Of a DNA stretch of 64,000 nucleotides, positions 17,050-24,771 are shown one piece after another; the stretch's first letter is position 1, and every line of letters begins with the position of its first letter. Made by a program: the position numbers and the translations under genes. The stretch spans positions 248,001-312,000 of the forward strand of contig JAPSJW010000003.1 in NCBI GenBank assembly GCA_031177985.1, given 5' to 3'. Below the pieces are notes generated by a model. The model searched no databases. It was given only the letters and a program-made list of their open reading frames with translations, and had not been told where the DNA came from. Source of the DNA: Microbacteriaceae bacterium. GTDB lineage: Bacteria > Actinomycetota > Actinomycetes > Actinomycetales > Microbacteriaceae.

Positions 17050-18135
17050 ATGCCGACCGAAACGCGCCCCCGTACCGCTCGCCCCCTTCTCGACATCACC
17101 CGCATCTACGCCGAAGAGGCCGCCGCGAACTCCCCTCGCGGGCGCGAGATCCTCGACCGCTGGCCGAGCGCTGAGCTCGTCGGGGTGGAGAGCCACAACC
17201 GCATCCCCGAGCTGCACGGCGACGAGGCGAACGCCCGACGCTGGGTGCGCATCAAGACCGAGGCGCTCGTGCTCGGCGAGAAGAAGACCCTCACGGTGCG
17301 CCCGAACGGCCGGTCGGCCGACTTCATCGCGCCGTCGATCGCCAACGGCTGCGCGATGGCGTGCGCCTACTGCTATGTGCCGCGGCACAAGGGCTACAGC
17401 AACCCGATCACGACCTTCACGAACATCGAGCGGATCACCGCGGCGATCGCCCGCCACATCGTGAAGCAGGGTCCGAAGTCGGCCTCCAATCAATGCCACC
17501 CGTCGGCCTGGGTCTACGACATCGGCGAGAACAGCGACTGCAGCGTCGACGCCACCATCAGCGACAACGTGCGGGATGTCGTCGACCTGTTCCGCGAGCA
17601 GCCCACCGCGATGGCCTCCTTCGCGACCAAGTACGTCAACCGGGACCTGCTCGACTGGGACCCGGCCGGTCGCACCCGCATCCGCTTCTCGCTCATGCCC
17701 GAGGAGACCGCGAAGCTCGTCGACATCCGCACGAGCCCGATGGCCGAGCGGATCGCCGCGCTCGACGACTTCGTCGAGGCAGGCTACGAGGTGCACGTCA
17801 ACTTCAGCCCGGTCATCGTCGCGGACGGCTGGCTCGAGCGCTGGGCGGAGCTGCTCGACCAGCTCGCCGCGGGCACGTCCGAGCGCACGAAGCGCCAGCT
17901 GGCATGCGAGGTCATCTTCCTCACCCACAACGCCCCGCTGCACGAGGTCAACCTGCGCTGGCACCCCAAGGCGGAGGAGCTGCTCTGGCGTCCCGAGCTG
18001 CAGGAGACCAAGCGGTCGCAGAACGGCGCACTGAACGTGCGGTACCGGTGGCAGCAGAAGGCGGCCTGGCTGGGGCAGTTCCTCGACCTGCTCGAGGAGA
18101 AGGCGCCGTGGTGCCGGGTGCGCTACGCGTTCTGA
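17050..18135 (+). CDS. spore photoproduct lyase family radical SAM protein
   Basis: A 361-residue radical SAM enzyme. The cluster motif is C101-x3-C105-x2-C108 in ANGCAMACAYCYVPRHKG, the C-X3-C-X2-C pattern of AdoMet radical enzymes. The surrounding sequence resembles spore photoproduct lyase (SplB) relatives, which repair a thymine dimer in spores; members of this sub-family occur in non-sporulating bacteria and their substrate is not established. Two in-frame starts exist: the ATG at 17050 is used, and an ATG at 17032 is nearly as good. Neither has a strong ribosome site. Confidence 0.82.
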   Translation: MPTETRPRTARPLLDITRIYAEEAAANSPRGREILDRWPSAELVGVESHNRIPELHGDEANARRWVRIKTEALVLGEKKTLTVRPNGRSADFIAPSIANGCAMACAYCYVPRHKGYSNPITTFTNIERITAAIARHIVKQGPKSASNQCHPSAWVYDIGENSDCSVDATISDNVRDVVDLFREQPTAMASFATKYVNRDLLDWDPAGRTRIRFSLMPEETAKLVDIRTSPMAERIAALDDFVEAGYEVHVNFSPVIVADGWLERWAELLDQLAAGTSERTKRQLACEVIFLTHNAPLHEVNLRWHPKAEELLWRPELQETKRSQNGALNVRYRWQQKAAWLGQFLDLLEEKAPWCRVRYAF

Positions 18136-18154
18136 ACCGACCGCGGAATGAACA

Positions 18155-18187
18155 AAGCCCCGCACCTGGCGAGAGGTAGCGGGGCTT
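18155..18187 (-). terminator. intrinsic terminator of tRNA-Lys
   Basis: A 9-bp stem AAGCCCCGC/GCGGGGCTT is followed on the minus strand by TTGTTC. It lies immediately downstream of the tRNA gene, in the correct orientation. It may also help to stop read-through from the convergent radical SAM gene. Confidence 0.8.
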
Positions 18188-18191
18188 CGAG

Positions 18192-18264
<73 letters not shown>

Positions 18265-18382
18265 ATGGCGCAGATCGCTCCGCGCCGAACGTCGATGCTA
18301 GCACCCTCGCCCGCATCCCTGCCAATCGATGCGACGGATGCGGTGCGTACGATGAACGGAGCACCGATACCCAGGAGGACAC

Positions 18383-18862
18383 TTGGCCGACGCCGCTCGC
18401 CTGCAGAAGGGCGACACCGCCCCCGACTTCACGCTCGTCGACCAGGACGGGAACGAGGTGTCCCTCGCCTCGTATCGCGGCCGCAAGGTGATCCTCTACT
18501 TCTATCCCGAGGCGGCGACACCCGGGTGCACGACCGAGGCCTGCGACTTCCGCGACAACCTGGCCTCGCTGAAGGGCGAGGGGTACGAGGTGCTCGGGGT
18601 CTCCCGCGATCAGCCGGCGAAGAACAAGAGGTTCGCCGAGGCCGAGCACCTGACCTTCCCGCTGCTGAGCGACCCCGACCGTGCGGTGCACGAGGCGTAC
18701 GCCGCGTGGGGCGAGAAGACGATGTACGGGAAGACGGTGACCGGCGTGCTGCGCTCCACCTTCGCGATCGACGACGAGGGCCGGATCGAGATCGCTGCAT
18801 ACAACGTCAAGGCGACGGGGCACGTCACGAGCTTGCGCAAGAAGCTCGGCCTCGCCTCCTGA
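18383..18862 (+). CDS. bcp: thioredoxin-dependent peroxiredoxin (Bcp/PrxQ type)
   Basis: A 159-residue peroxiredoxin that reduces hydrogen peroxide and organic peroxides with thioredoxin. The peroxidatic Cys49 in ATPGCTTEAC and the resolving Cys54 give the Bcp/PrxQ C-x4-C arrangement. The start is a TTG with AGGAGG 4 bases upstream, which decides it over internal codons. It is a single gene, divergent from the tRNA-Lys gene; only one base separates its stop from the convergent membrane gene. Confidence 0.93.
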   Translation: MADAARLQKGDTAPDFTLVDQDGNEVSLASYRGRKVILYFYPEAATPGCTTEACDFRDNLASLKGEGYEVLGVSRDQPAKNKRFAEAEHLTFPLLSDPDRAVHEAYAAWGEKTMYGKTVTGVLRSTFAIDDEGRIEIAAYNVKATGHVTSLRKKLGLAS

Positions 18863-18863
18863 G

Positions 18864-19286
18864 TCATCCGTCCCGACGCGACGTCCAGAGGATGACGGGG
18901 CGGGTGAAGAGCAGACCGAGCGCGACGATCGCCGGCAGGAGAAGCAGCCAGCCGACGTCGGGACGGGCGTAGAGACCCTGGAAGCTGCCGACGGCTACAG
19001 CGATCTGCAGCAGCTGCCACACGATCGTGCCGGCCCGCACCCAGGCTCGTCCGCGCAGCGTGTTGACGCACAGCGCCGCGACGAACACCGCCGCCACGGC
19101 CGCCAGCGCCGTGAGCGCGATCGCCGAGGCGTACGAGTCGGGCGTCGTGATCAACATCTCGACGACCAGGAACACCGTCGCCGCGGCCACCAGAGCGGCC
19201 TCGAGGCCGAGGACCGCGGCGAGGACCGACGCCCCCGTCGGGCGCTGATTCGGGGGCGTCTCGGGGCTCTCTTCGTGTGCTCTCAC
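18864..19286 (-). CDS. four-helix membrane protein, hypothetical
   Basis: About 140 residues with four hydrophobic segments (for example VLAAVLGLEAALVAAATVFL and WLLLLPAIVALGLLF) and a short hydrophilic N-terminus, typical of small actinobacterial membrane proteins of unknown function. The GTG at 19286 (VRAHEESPETPP) is preferred; a GTG at 19334 would add 16 residues. Neither has a strong Shine-Dalgarno sequence. It is divergent from whiB1. Confidence 0.7.
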   Translation of the reverse strand: MRAHEESPETPPNQRPTGASVLAAVLGLEAALVAAATVFLVVEMLITTPDSYASAIALTALAAVAAVFVAALCVNTLRGRAWVRAGTIVWQLLQIAVAVGSFQGLYARPDVGWLLLLPAIVALGLLFTRPVILWTSRRDG

Positions 19287-19474
19287 AGCCTCATCCCATA
19301 CAGAACTATTGATCTCGCACAACAAGTGTGCCACCCTTGTTTCCGGTTGATTTCCTGCCTACAGAGCCGTGGGCCGTCCAGGATCCCGAATTCTTAACCA
19401 CCCGAATCCCGAGGTCACTCGACCTTCGCGCGTTGTATTTGCGCACGGCTACTGCAAGAAGGAGCACCCCATCG

Positions 19475-19723
19475 ATGGATTGGCGTGACAAGGCCGCCTG
19501 TCTGACCGCAGACCCCGAGCTGTTCTTCCCTGTCGGCAACACCGGCCCCGCCGTCGACCAGATCGAGAAAGCCAAGGCCGTCTGCGGCCGGTGCTCGGTC
19601 ACCGAGATGTGCCTCCAGTACGCGCTGGAGACGAACCAGGACTCCGGTGTCTGGGGAGGCCTCAGCGAGGACGAGCGTCGCGCCCTCAAGCGCCGCGCCG
19701 CCCGCGCCCGCCGCGCCTCCTGA
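19475..19723 (+). CDS. whiB1: WhiB-family iron-sulfur regulator, WhiB1 type
   Basis: An 82-residue WhiB protein with the four [4Fe-4S] ligands Cys9, Cys37, Cys40 and Cys46 and the GVWGGLSEDERRALKRR turn and basic tail. The opening MDWRDKAAC and the segment LFFPVGNTGPA match M. tuberculosis WhiB1, an essential NO-sensitive partner of the primary sigma factor. AAGGAG lies about 10 bases before the ATG; an in-frame extension upstream is not family-like. The neighbour pdtaS is also adjacent to whiB1 in M. tuberculosis (Rv3219-Rv3220c). A hairpin terminator follows. Confidence 0.94.
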   Translation: MDWRDKAACLTADPELFFPVGNTGPAVDQIEKAKAVCGRCSVTEMCLQYALETNQDSGVWGGLSEDERRALKRRAARARRAS

Positions 19724-19732
19724 TCCGCTTGC

Positions 19733-19769
19733 GTCGTGCGGCCCGCCCTCGATCGGCGGGCCGTACGAC
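19733..19769 (+). terminator. terminator of whiB1
   Basis: A 15-bp stem (GTCGTGCGGCCCGCC with GGCGGGCCGTACGAC, one mismatch) with a 7-base loop begins 9 bases after the whiB1 stop. The tail is GTTCTG, not a long T run. Confidence 0.75.
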
Positions 19770-19772
19770 GTT

Positions 19773-19790
19773 CTGCCGCGCGAGCGGCAG
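19773..19790 (-). terminator. terminator-like hairpin of pdtaS
   Basis: A perfect 7-bp stem CTGCCGC/GCGGCAG with a GCGA loop begins 3 bases after the pdtaS stop. Together with the neighbouring hairpin it insulates the convergent genes. Confidence 0.55.
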
Positions 19791-19793
19791 CGC

Positions 19794-21287
19794 TCAAGCG
19801 GCCCTGAGGTAGTTGAGCCGCACCTCGATGGTGACCTCGGTTCCCTCGCCCTGCAGGGTGTGCCAGTCGATGGTCCCCCCCAGCTCGCCCTGAATCAGGG
19901 TGCGCACGATCTGAGTACCCAGACCCGAGCCCACCTTTCCCTCCGGGAGTCCGACGCCGTTGTCGCGCACCCGCACCGAGAGCAGGTCGTCGGTGCGCTT
20001 TGCCGAGATCTCGACCTCGCCATCCCGACCGGCGAGGCCGTGCTCGACAGCGTTCGTGACCAGCTCGGTCAGCGCGAGAGCGAGCGGGGTGGCGTACTCG
20101 CTCGGCAGCACGCCGAACGCGCCCTTCTTCTTCGGACGCACGACCGTGTTGTGACTCGACGCCACCTCCGCGATCAGCAGCAGCACGCGGTCGAAGACGT
20201 CATCGAAGTCGACCTTCTGGTTCAACCCCTCCGAGAGGGTGTCGTGCACGACCGCGATCGCCGCGACCCGGCGCATGGCCTGCGTCAGCGCCTCGCGTGC
20301 CGTGTCGCTGTGCGTGCGTCTGGCCTGGATCCGCAGCAGGGACGCCACCGTCTGCAAGTTGTTCTTGACCCGGTGGTGGATCTCCCGGATCGTCGCGTCC
20401 TTCGTGATGAGCTCGCGCTCCTGATGCCGCATCTCGGTGACGTCGCGACTGAGGATGATGGCCCCCGTGCGCTCCCCCTTGTGCCGCACGGGGATCGCCC
20501 GGAGCGACACCGTGACCCCGCGCGCCTCGATGTCCGTGCGCCACGGAGCCCTTCCAGTGACCACGAGGGGCAGCGACTCGTCGACGACGAGGCGACCGCT
20601 GAGCAGACCGGTCGTCACCTCGGCGAGGAACTCCCCCTCGAGTTCGCCGGCGAAACCCATCCGGTTGAACGCGCTCAGCGCGTTCGGAGAGGCGAACGTG
20701 ACCACGCCGTCGACGTCGAGGCGCATCAGACCGTCGGATGCTCGGGGAGCGCCGCGACGAGGCCCGCTGGGAGCACCCAGGTCGGGGAAGTCGCCGCCGG
20801 CGATCATCTGGAAGAGCTCATTCGCGCACTCGTTGAAAGTGAGCTCCTGGCGGCTCGGCGTGCGCGCCTCGCTCAGATTGGTGTGGCGGGTGACCACGGC
20901 GATGGGGAACTCGCTCGTCGCCTTGCCGCTCGGGGCGAGCCGTCGCAGCACCGGCACCGCGCGCATCCGGGTCGGGGTCTCCTCGTACCAGTCGGGGGCA
21001 GCTGAGTCGATGATGCGCGACGAGCTGAACGCCTCGGTGACCTGGGAGCGCCACTCGGGCTTGATCTCCTGGCCGATGAAGTCGCGATAGAAGAGAGTCG
21101 CGGCGCTCGACGGCCGGGCGTGGGCGACGGCGACGAAGCTGTCCTCTTTCGTCGGCACCCACAGCACGATGTCGGCGAACGCGAGGTCGGCCAGCAGCTG
21201 CCAGTCGCCGACGAGGAGGTGCAGCCACTCGACGTCGCCCTCGCTCGAACGCCCCTGCGCGAGAACCAGATCGCTGAGGGTCGACAT
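19794..21287 (-). CDS. pdtaS: sensor histidine kinase PdtaS
   Basis: A 497-residue soluble kinase of the HisKA_2/HWE-like type. An N-terminal GAF-like domain (1 to about 150) opens with MSTLSDLVLAQGRSS and WQLLADLAFADIVLWV, followed by a PAS domain (about 180-290). The phospho-acceptor is near residue 303 in REIHHRVKNNLQTVASLL, and a GHKL ATPase domain follows with ELVTNAVEHG, RDNGVGLPEG and GSGLGTQIVRTL. It matches M. tuberculosis PdtaS (Rv3220c), whose partner is the RNA-binding antiterminator PdtaR; no response regulator is adjacent here. It has a leaderless-type promoter whose -10 begins with the TAG stop of the upstream gene. Confidence 0.94.
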   Translation of the reverse strand: MSTLSDLVLAQGRSSEGDVEWLHLLVGDWQLLADLAFADIVLWVPTKEDSFVAVAHARPSSAATLFYRDFIGQEIKPEWRSQVTEAFSSSRIIDSAAPDWYEETPTRMRAVPVLRRLAPSGKATSEFPIAVVTRHTNLSEARTPSRQELTFNECANELFQMIAGGDFPDLGAPSGPRRGAPRASDGLMRLDVDGVVTFASPNALSAFNRMGFAGELEGEFLAEVTTGLLSGRLVVDESLPLVVTGRAPWRTDIEARGVTVSLRAIPVRHKGERTGAIILSRDVTEMRHQERELITKDATIREIHHRVKNNLQTVASLLRIQARRTHSDTAREALTQAMRRVAAIAVVHDTLSEGLNQKVDFDDVFDRVLLLIAEVASSHNTVVRPKKKGAFGVLPSEYATPLALALTELVTNAVEHGLAGRDGEVEISAKRTDDLLSVRVRDNGVGLPEGKVGSGLGTQIVRTLIQGELGGTIDWHTLQGEGTEVTIEVRLNYLRAA

Positions 21288-21294
21288 GCCGTCA

Positions 21295-21300
21295 ACGCTA
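21295..21300 (-). promoter_or_regulatory. -10 element for pdtaS (leaderless)
   Basis: TAGCGT on the minus strand, 7 bases before the pdtaS ATG. Its first three bases are also the stop codon of the CpaE-like gene. Confidence 0.6.
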
Positions 21301-22527
21301 CCCGGTCGCGGCGACCCTCGATCGCGGCCGCAGCGACATGCGCCGGGCGCGGGGATGCTCCTCGGGTGGGGCGAACTCGCGCCGTGCGAAGTCCCGCAGT
21401 GCGAGACGCGCGGGCGACTTCGGTGCGACATCGGCGAGCACCCGTCCCGACAGCACCGCGGCATCCACCGCAGCGCGGTCGTAGGGCACGAGTGCGGGCG
21501 CGTCGAAGCCGCCGAAGCGAGCGAGGGTCTGCGCTATCTGCGCCCCCGGCTGCAGACCGACCGCACTCGCACGCACCCGGTTCACGAGCACCCGGACGCG
21601 GTCGGGCTCCACCACCTCGAGCAGGTCGACGTGGGTCCTCAGGAATCGGGACAGCCCCACGGGATCCCCGGCGCAGACCGCGACCACCGCGTCCGCCTCG
21701 CTCAACGCCGTGACCGTCGCCGCATTGCGGCGGGGCGCGAACAGGTCGCTCGAGAGCTCCTCGTCGTGCTCGAGGCTCGCCGCCACATCGACCACGACCA
21801 CATCGGCCCACGCACGGCATGCACGGAGCGTCCGCTCGATGCGCTCCGGACTCAGCTCGGGCCAGCGGCTCGGGCGTCCGAGTCCGGTCAGCACCCGGAA
21901 CTGCGACGACGGGGAGACGTAGCGCTCGGCGATGCGCTCCAGCTCGTCACGGGTGAGCGCGTCGGCTCCGGCCAGACGGCACGCCGCAGCGAAGCCAGGC
22001 GCCTCGTCGAGCAGCCCGAGCGCAGGCGCCACCGACGCGGCATGCGTGTCGACGTCGCACAGCACGACCGATCGGCCCGCGGCCGCTAGTTCGCCGGCGA
22101 GTGAGACGGCCACGGTGGTGCGGCCGGGGGCACCGGCCGGTCCCCACACGGCGACCACCGTTCCCGGCGAGGAGGGCGCTCGGGTGACGGGCCCGCCGCC
22201 GCGCGGCGATTCGAGCAGCGTCTGCACGGCGCGCCACTCGGTCGGCAGCTGGATCACCTCGTCGAGCCCAAGCGAGCGGACGCGGCCCTGCTCGGGCGCA
22301 TCCAGCGCGAGGGCGACCAGGCGCACTCCCACCTCGTCGGCCAGTGCGAGCAGGCGCTGCGTGAGGTATCTCGGCGAGGCGGCGACGACCGCCGCATCGA
22401 CGTCGGCGAGCCGCGGTCCGAGCTCGTCGGCACTGCCGCAGCGGGCGACCACCTCGTGCCCGTGCCGGATCGCCTCGCCGATCAGCGTGTCCTCGAGGTC
22501 GAGCGGGAGCGCGAACGCGATGCGCAT
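21298..22527 (-). CDS. CpaE-like MinD/ParA-family ATPase
   Basis: A 409-residue protein with an N-terminal receiver-like region (about 1-110) and a MinD/ParA-type P-loop domain (about 120-370), the CpaE layout. The P-loop reads GPAGAPGRTT: glycines kept, but arginine in place of the catalytic lysine. Further motifs are VVLCDVDTHAAS and ADVVVVDVAASL. CpaE proteins localise Flp/Tad pili, but no CpaF, TadB/C or pilin genes are in the window. The ATG overlaps the SAF-protein stop by one base (TGATG), so the two form an operon. Confidence 0.83.
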   Translation of the reverse strand: MRIAFALPLDLEDTLIGEAIRHGHEVVARCGSADELGPRLADVDAAVVAASPRYLTQRLLALADEVGVRLVALALDAPEQGRVRSLGLDEVIQLPTEWRAVQTLLESPRGGGPVTRAPSSPGTVVAVWGPAGAPGRTTVAVSLAGELAAAGRSVVLCDVDTHAASVAPALGLLDEAPGFAAACRLAGADALTRDELERIAERYVSPSSQFRVLTGLGRPSRWPELSPERIERTLRACRAWADVVVVDVAASLEHDEELSSDLFAPRRNAATVTALSEADAVVAVCAGDPVGLSRFLRTHVDLLEVVEPDRVRVLVNRVRASAVGLQPGAQIAQTLARFGGFDAPALVPYDRAAVDAAVLSGRVLADVAPKSPARLALRDFARREFAPPEEHPRARRMSLRPRSRVAATG

Positions 22528-23162
22528 CAGTCCTCCAGGGGGATGCTCACGGGCAGGAGCGAGAGGACGTCATCGGCCGCCAGCGCCTCGAGCAGCCGAG
22601 CGACTCGATCCCTCGGCACCAGGAGCTCCACCTCGCGTACGGAGTCGTCGACGACCAGCCCCTCTCCCTCGAGCACGCGGACCACGGTGGCCGAGTCGAC
22701 CAGCACGGCGGGCGGCTCGGGCGCATCGAGATCCGACGACGCGGCCCACACGTCGACCTCGCTGCCTGAGCGCACCGCCTCGGGCAGCTCCCCCTCGACC
22801 GTCACGACTAACGACGTGGCGTCCTCCGACTCCGCCGCGCCGAGGGCGGAGCGCGGCACGAGCTCCCCCTGCGGCACCGCTCGGCCGACGACCGCGCCCT
22901 CCTCCGGCAGCGCTCCGACCAGCAGGTAGCTGTCGCCCGCATCACCCAGGTCCACTCGTGCCTCGACGAGGTCGTCAGCGGTGACCCGGTCCCCGGGAAG
23001 GAGAGACGCGCGTGCGGCATAGACGGCGATCGTGTCATCCGAGGCCGACACGAGTGTCACGACGCCGGCGACGGACGCGGCCACCAGACCGACGCCGATT
23101 GCGAAGCGCGGGTCGAACAGGAACGATCGGCTGGTTCGCCTCGTCTGGCCGGGAAATGGCAT
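22527..23162 (-). CDS. SAF-domain membrane protein (CpaB/RcpC-like)
   Basis: A 211-residue protein with a basic cytoplasmic N-terminus, one membrane segment (AIGVGLVAASVAGVVTLV) and an external SAF domain (about 45-105, including LLPGDRVTADDLVEARV), followed by a CpaB/RcpC-like region. Such proteins are assembly or usher-associated factors of Flp pili in other bacteria. The ATG at 23162 (MPFPGQTRR) is fixed by AAGGAG 5 bases upstream; in-frame extensions to 23336 lack support. It is the first gene of the pair with the CpaE-like ATPase. Confidence 0.83.
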   Translation of the reverse strand: MPFPGQTRRTSRSFLFDPRFAIGVGLVAASVAGVVTLVSASDDTIAVYAARASLLPGDRVTADDLVEARVDLGDAGDSYLLVGALPEEGAVVGRAVPQGELVPRSALGAAESEDATSLVVTVEGELPEAVRSGSEVDVWAASSDLDAPEPPAVLVDSATVVRVLEGEGLVVDDSVREVELLVPRDRVARLLEALAADDVLSLLPVSIPLED

Positions 23163-23253
23163 GGTGCTCCTTCCGAACGCGTCCATGTTTGCGACGGTGC
23201 CGCGCCCCGCGTGCGACTTATCCACAGCCCGGTTCCGCCGCTCGGGGGGCGCA

Positions 23254-23259
23254 GATAAT
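23254..23259 (+). promoter_or_regulatory. -10 element for the HTH gene (leaderless)
   Basis: GATAAT, one base from TATAAT, followed by 6 bases and the ATG at 23266. Confidence 0.6.
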
Positions 23260-23265
23260 CGGAGC

Positions 23266-23541
23266 ATGACCGAGTCCGATGCCGCGGGCCTCACCCGTTT
23301 CCTCACGCTGGCCGACGTGGCGGAGGTGCTCAACATCTCGACGCACCAGGCCTACGGGCTGGTCCGGTCCGGTGAGCTGCCCGCGATCAAGGTGGGCGGC
23401 AACGGGTCGTGGCGCATCGAACGGCAGGTGCTGGAAGGGTTCATCGAGGGGAAGTACGAGGAGGCCAGGCGCGCGCAGCTGTGGCTCCAGGCGGAGTACG
23501 CCGACGTGACCGAGTTCAGTCTCGACCGCAGGGACCGCTGA
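23266..23541 (+). CDS. excisionase-type helix-turn-helix protein
   Basis: A 91-residue protein with a MerR/excisionase-like winged HTH (LTLADVAEVLNISTHQAYGL ... LPAIKVGGNGSWRIERQVLE) and a short helical C-terminus. The general fold is that of BldC and phage excisionases, but no integrase is nearby, so a regulator is more likely. The ATG follows a GATAAT element by 6 bases, too close for leadered translation. It is divergent from the SAF/CpaE-like operon, which it could control. Confidence 0.85.
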   Translation: MTESDAAGLTRFLTLADVAEVLNISTHQAYGLVRSGELPAIKVGGNGSWRIERQVLEGFIEGKYEEARRAQLWLQAEYADVTEFSLDRRDR

Positions 23542-23553
23542 CCCGACCGTCTG

Positions 23554-24147
23554 TCACAGCATCAGGAGGTCGACCGAGTCGAGGGGCACTATGCGGATGT
23601 GATCCACCGCGCCGCTGCGCCGGTATTCACCCGACGGATGCACCGCGAGATCGAGATGATCCCGGCCGACGCGGTCGATCGTCCCGTGCACGCCTGTCCC
23701 CCGGACGACGACCTCGACGGCTGCCCGTCGACGACAGAGGTCGCGCAGCACGAAGACCAGTCCGAGTCGCTGGGCCAGGCTCTGCGGCCCATCGCTGTCT
23801 GTGGCGTTCCCGACGCTCGGCGGCACCTGACGCTGGTCGAGGATCAGAGCACGTATCGAGCGCAACGGCAGCACGCACTGCTTGCCGGGAGCTGCGCCCG
23901 AGACCACCGTGCCCGAGAGCCAGTCGCGGCCGAAGGTGGTCGGCCGCACCTCGAGGGTGCGGTCGCCGAGGTCGAACCGAAGACTGGCGCCCGGACCGAG
24001 CATCTCGGAGAGCGACTGGAGCCGATCGCGCAGCGTCAGCCTGCCGATCCGCAGCCGCTCCTCCTCGGCGGCGAGGTCCCGTTCCTCGGCTCGGAGCTCC
24101 TGCTCGAGCTGACCTTCGAGGTCGTCGAACAGGTGGTTCCAGCGCAT
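23554..24147 (-). CDS. conserved hypothetical protein with possible Sm-like C-terminus
   Basis: A 197-residue soluble protein. Residues 1-50 are highly charged and helical (LEQELRAEERDLAAEEERLR), suggesting a coiled coil. The middle is beta-rich, and the C-terminal half contains VEVVVRGTGVHGTIDRVGRD, which resembles a small beta-barrel or Sm-like strand pattern. I do not recognise a named family. It starts from a leaderless-type promoter, divergent from the Rv3235-family gene. Confidence 0.75.
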   Translation of the reverse strand: MRWNHLFDDLEGQLEQELRAEERDLAAEEERLRIGRLTLRDRLQSLSEMLGPGASLRFDLGDRTLEVRPTTFGRDWLSGTVVSGAAPGKQCVLPLRSIRALILDQRQVPPSVGNATDSDGPQSLAQRLGLVFVLRDLCRRRAAVEVVVRGTGVHGTIDRVGRDHLDLAVHPSGEYRRSGAVDHIRIVPLDSVDLLML

Positions 24148-24153
24148 GCCGGA

Positions 24154-24159
24154 ACGCTA
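24154..24159 (-). promoter_or_regulatory. -10 element for the 197-residue protein (leaderless)
   Basis: TAGCGT on the minus strand, 6 bases before the ATG at 24147. Confidence 0.55.
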
Positions 24160-24233
24160 GCCGCAGGACACCCGCGCGGGGCCGGTTCTCCACAGGTCGC
24201 CCGCTAGTCGAGAAGCGACAGGTTCTCCACAAT

Positions 24234-24239
24234 TAGGGT
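24234..24239 (+). promoter_or_regulatory. -10 element for the Rv3235-family gene (leaderless)
   Basis: TAGGGT followed by 7 bases and the GTG at 24247. Confidence 0.55.
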
Positions 24240-24246
24240 TCGAAGC

Positions 24247-24771
24247 GTGGACAAGCAGCAGGACCCCTGCTTGAATCGCCTCACCCCCCGTTCTGGGGGA
24301 GAAGAACCGGATGAGGGGCGGGTGCGGATGAGCGATGCGGCTTCGGGGGGCCCGGCGCGTTCGCGCGACGGTGCCCGGCAGCGTTTCGACACCGAGGACT
24401 TCTTCGGCCATCAGCCGGCCTCGAGTTCGAGTCTTCCCGATCCAGCCCCTCTGCTGGAGAACCTCACGCGCTGCGTGGTCGAGATCCTCGCGGGGGCGAG
24501 GGATCTCGAGCAGATCGCCCGGTGGGTGACCGACGATGTGTACCGCCACCTCCTCAAGCGCGTCGTCATCTCGGCGCGCGCCCGCCAGGTGAAGGGGCAG
24601 GCGGCGGCCCGGCCGGTGTTCACGGTCGGCTCCACCACGACCTGCGAACCGCGCGACGGGGTCGTGGAGGCGGTCGTCGTGGTGAGGGGGCGGGCGCGCA
24701 CCAGGGCGGTCGCCATCCGTCTGGAGGGACTCGACCGCCGCTGGCGCGCGACCGCGATCCACGTGCTCTAA
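24247..24771 (+). CDS. Rv3235-family protein
   Basis: A 174-residue protein with a disordered N-terminal third and a C-terminal domain (about 80-174, from LLENLTRCVVEILAGARDLE to WRATAIHVL) that matches the Rv3235 family found upstream of secA in many actinobacteria. The conserved core RWVTDDVYRHLLKR is visible. The molecular function is unknown. The GTG start is chosen from the -10 element 7 bases upstream; an internal ATG (RMSDAASG) is possible. Its stop overlaps the convergent lipoprotein gene by 4 bases (CTAA). Confidence 0.85.
   Translation: MDKQQDPCLNRLTPRSGGEEPDEGRVRMSDAASGGPARSRDGARQRFDTEDFFGHQPASSSSLPDPAPLLENLTRCVVEILAGARDLEQIARWVTDDVYRHLLKRVVISARARQVKGQAAARPVFTVGSTTTCEPRDGVVEAVVVVRGRARTRAVAIRLEGLDRRWRATAIHVL

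Noticed and set aside
19320-19342. A CRP-type site upstream of whiB1
   Set aside because: AACAAG-N9-CTTGTT has short arms and does not match TGTGA-N6-TCACA well enough.
23266-23541. Reading the excisionase-type HTH protein as a sign of a prophage or integrative element
   Set aside because: There is no integrase, attachment repeat or phage gene nearby, the tRNA-Lys gene has no duplicated end, and the neighbours are conserved core genes.
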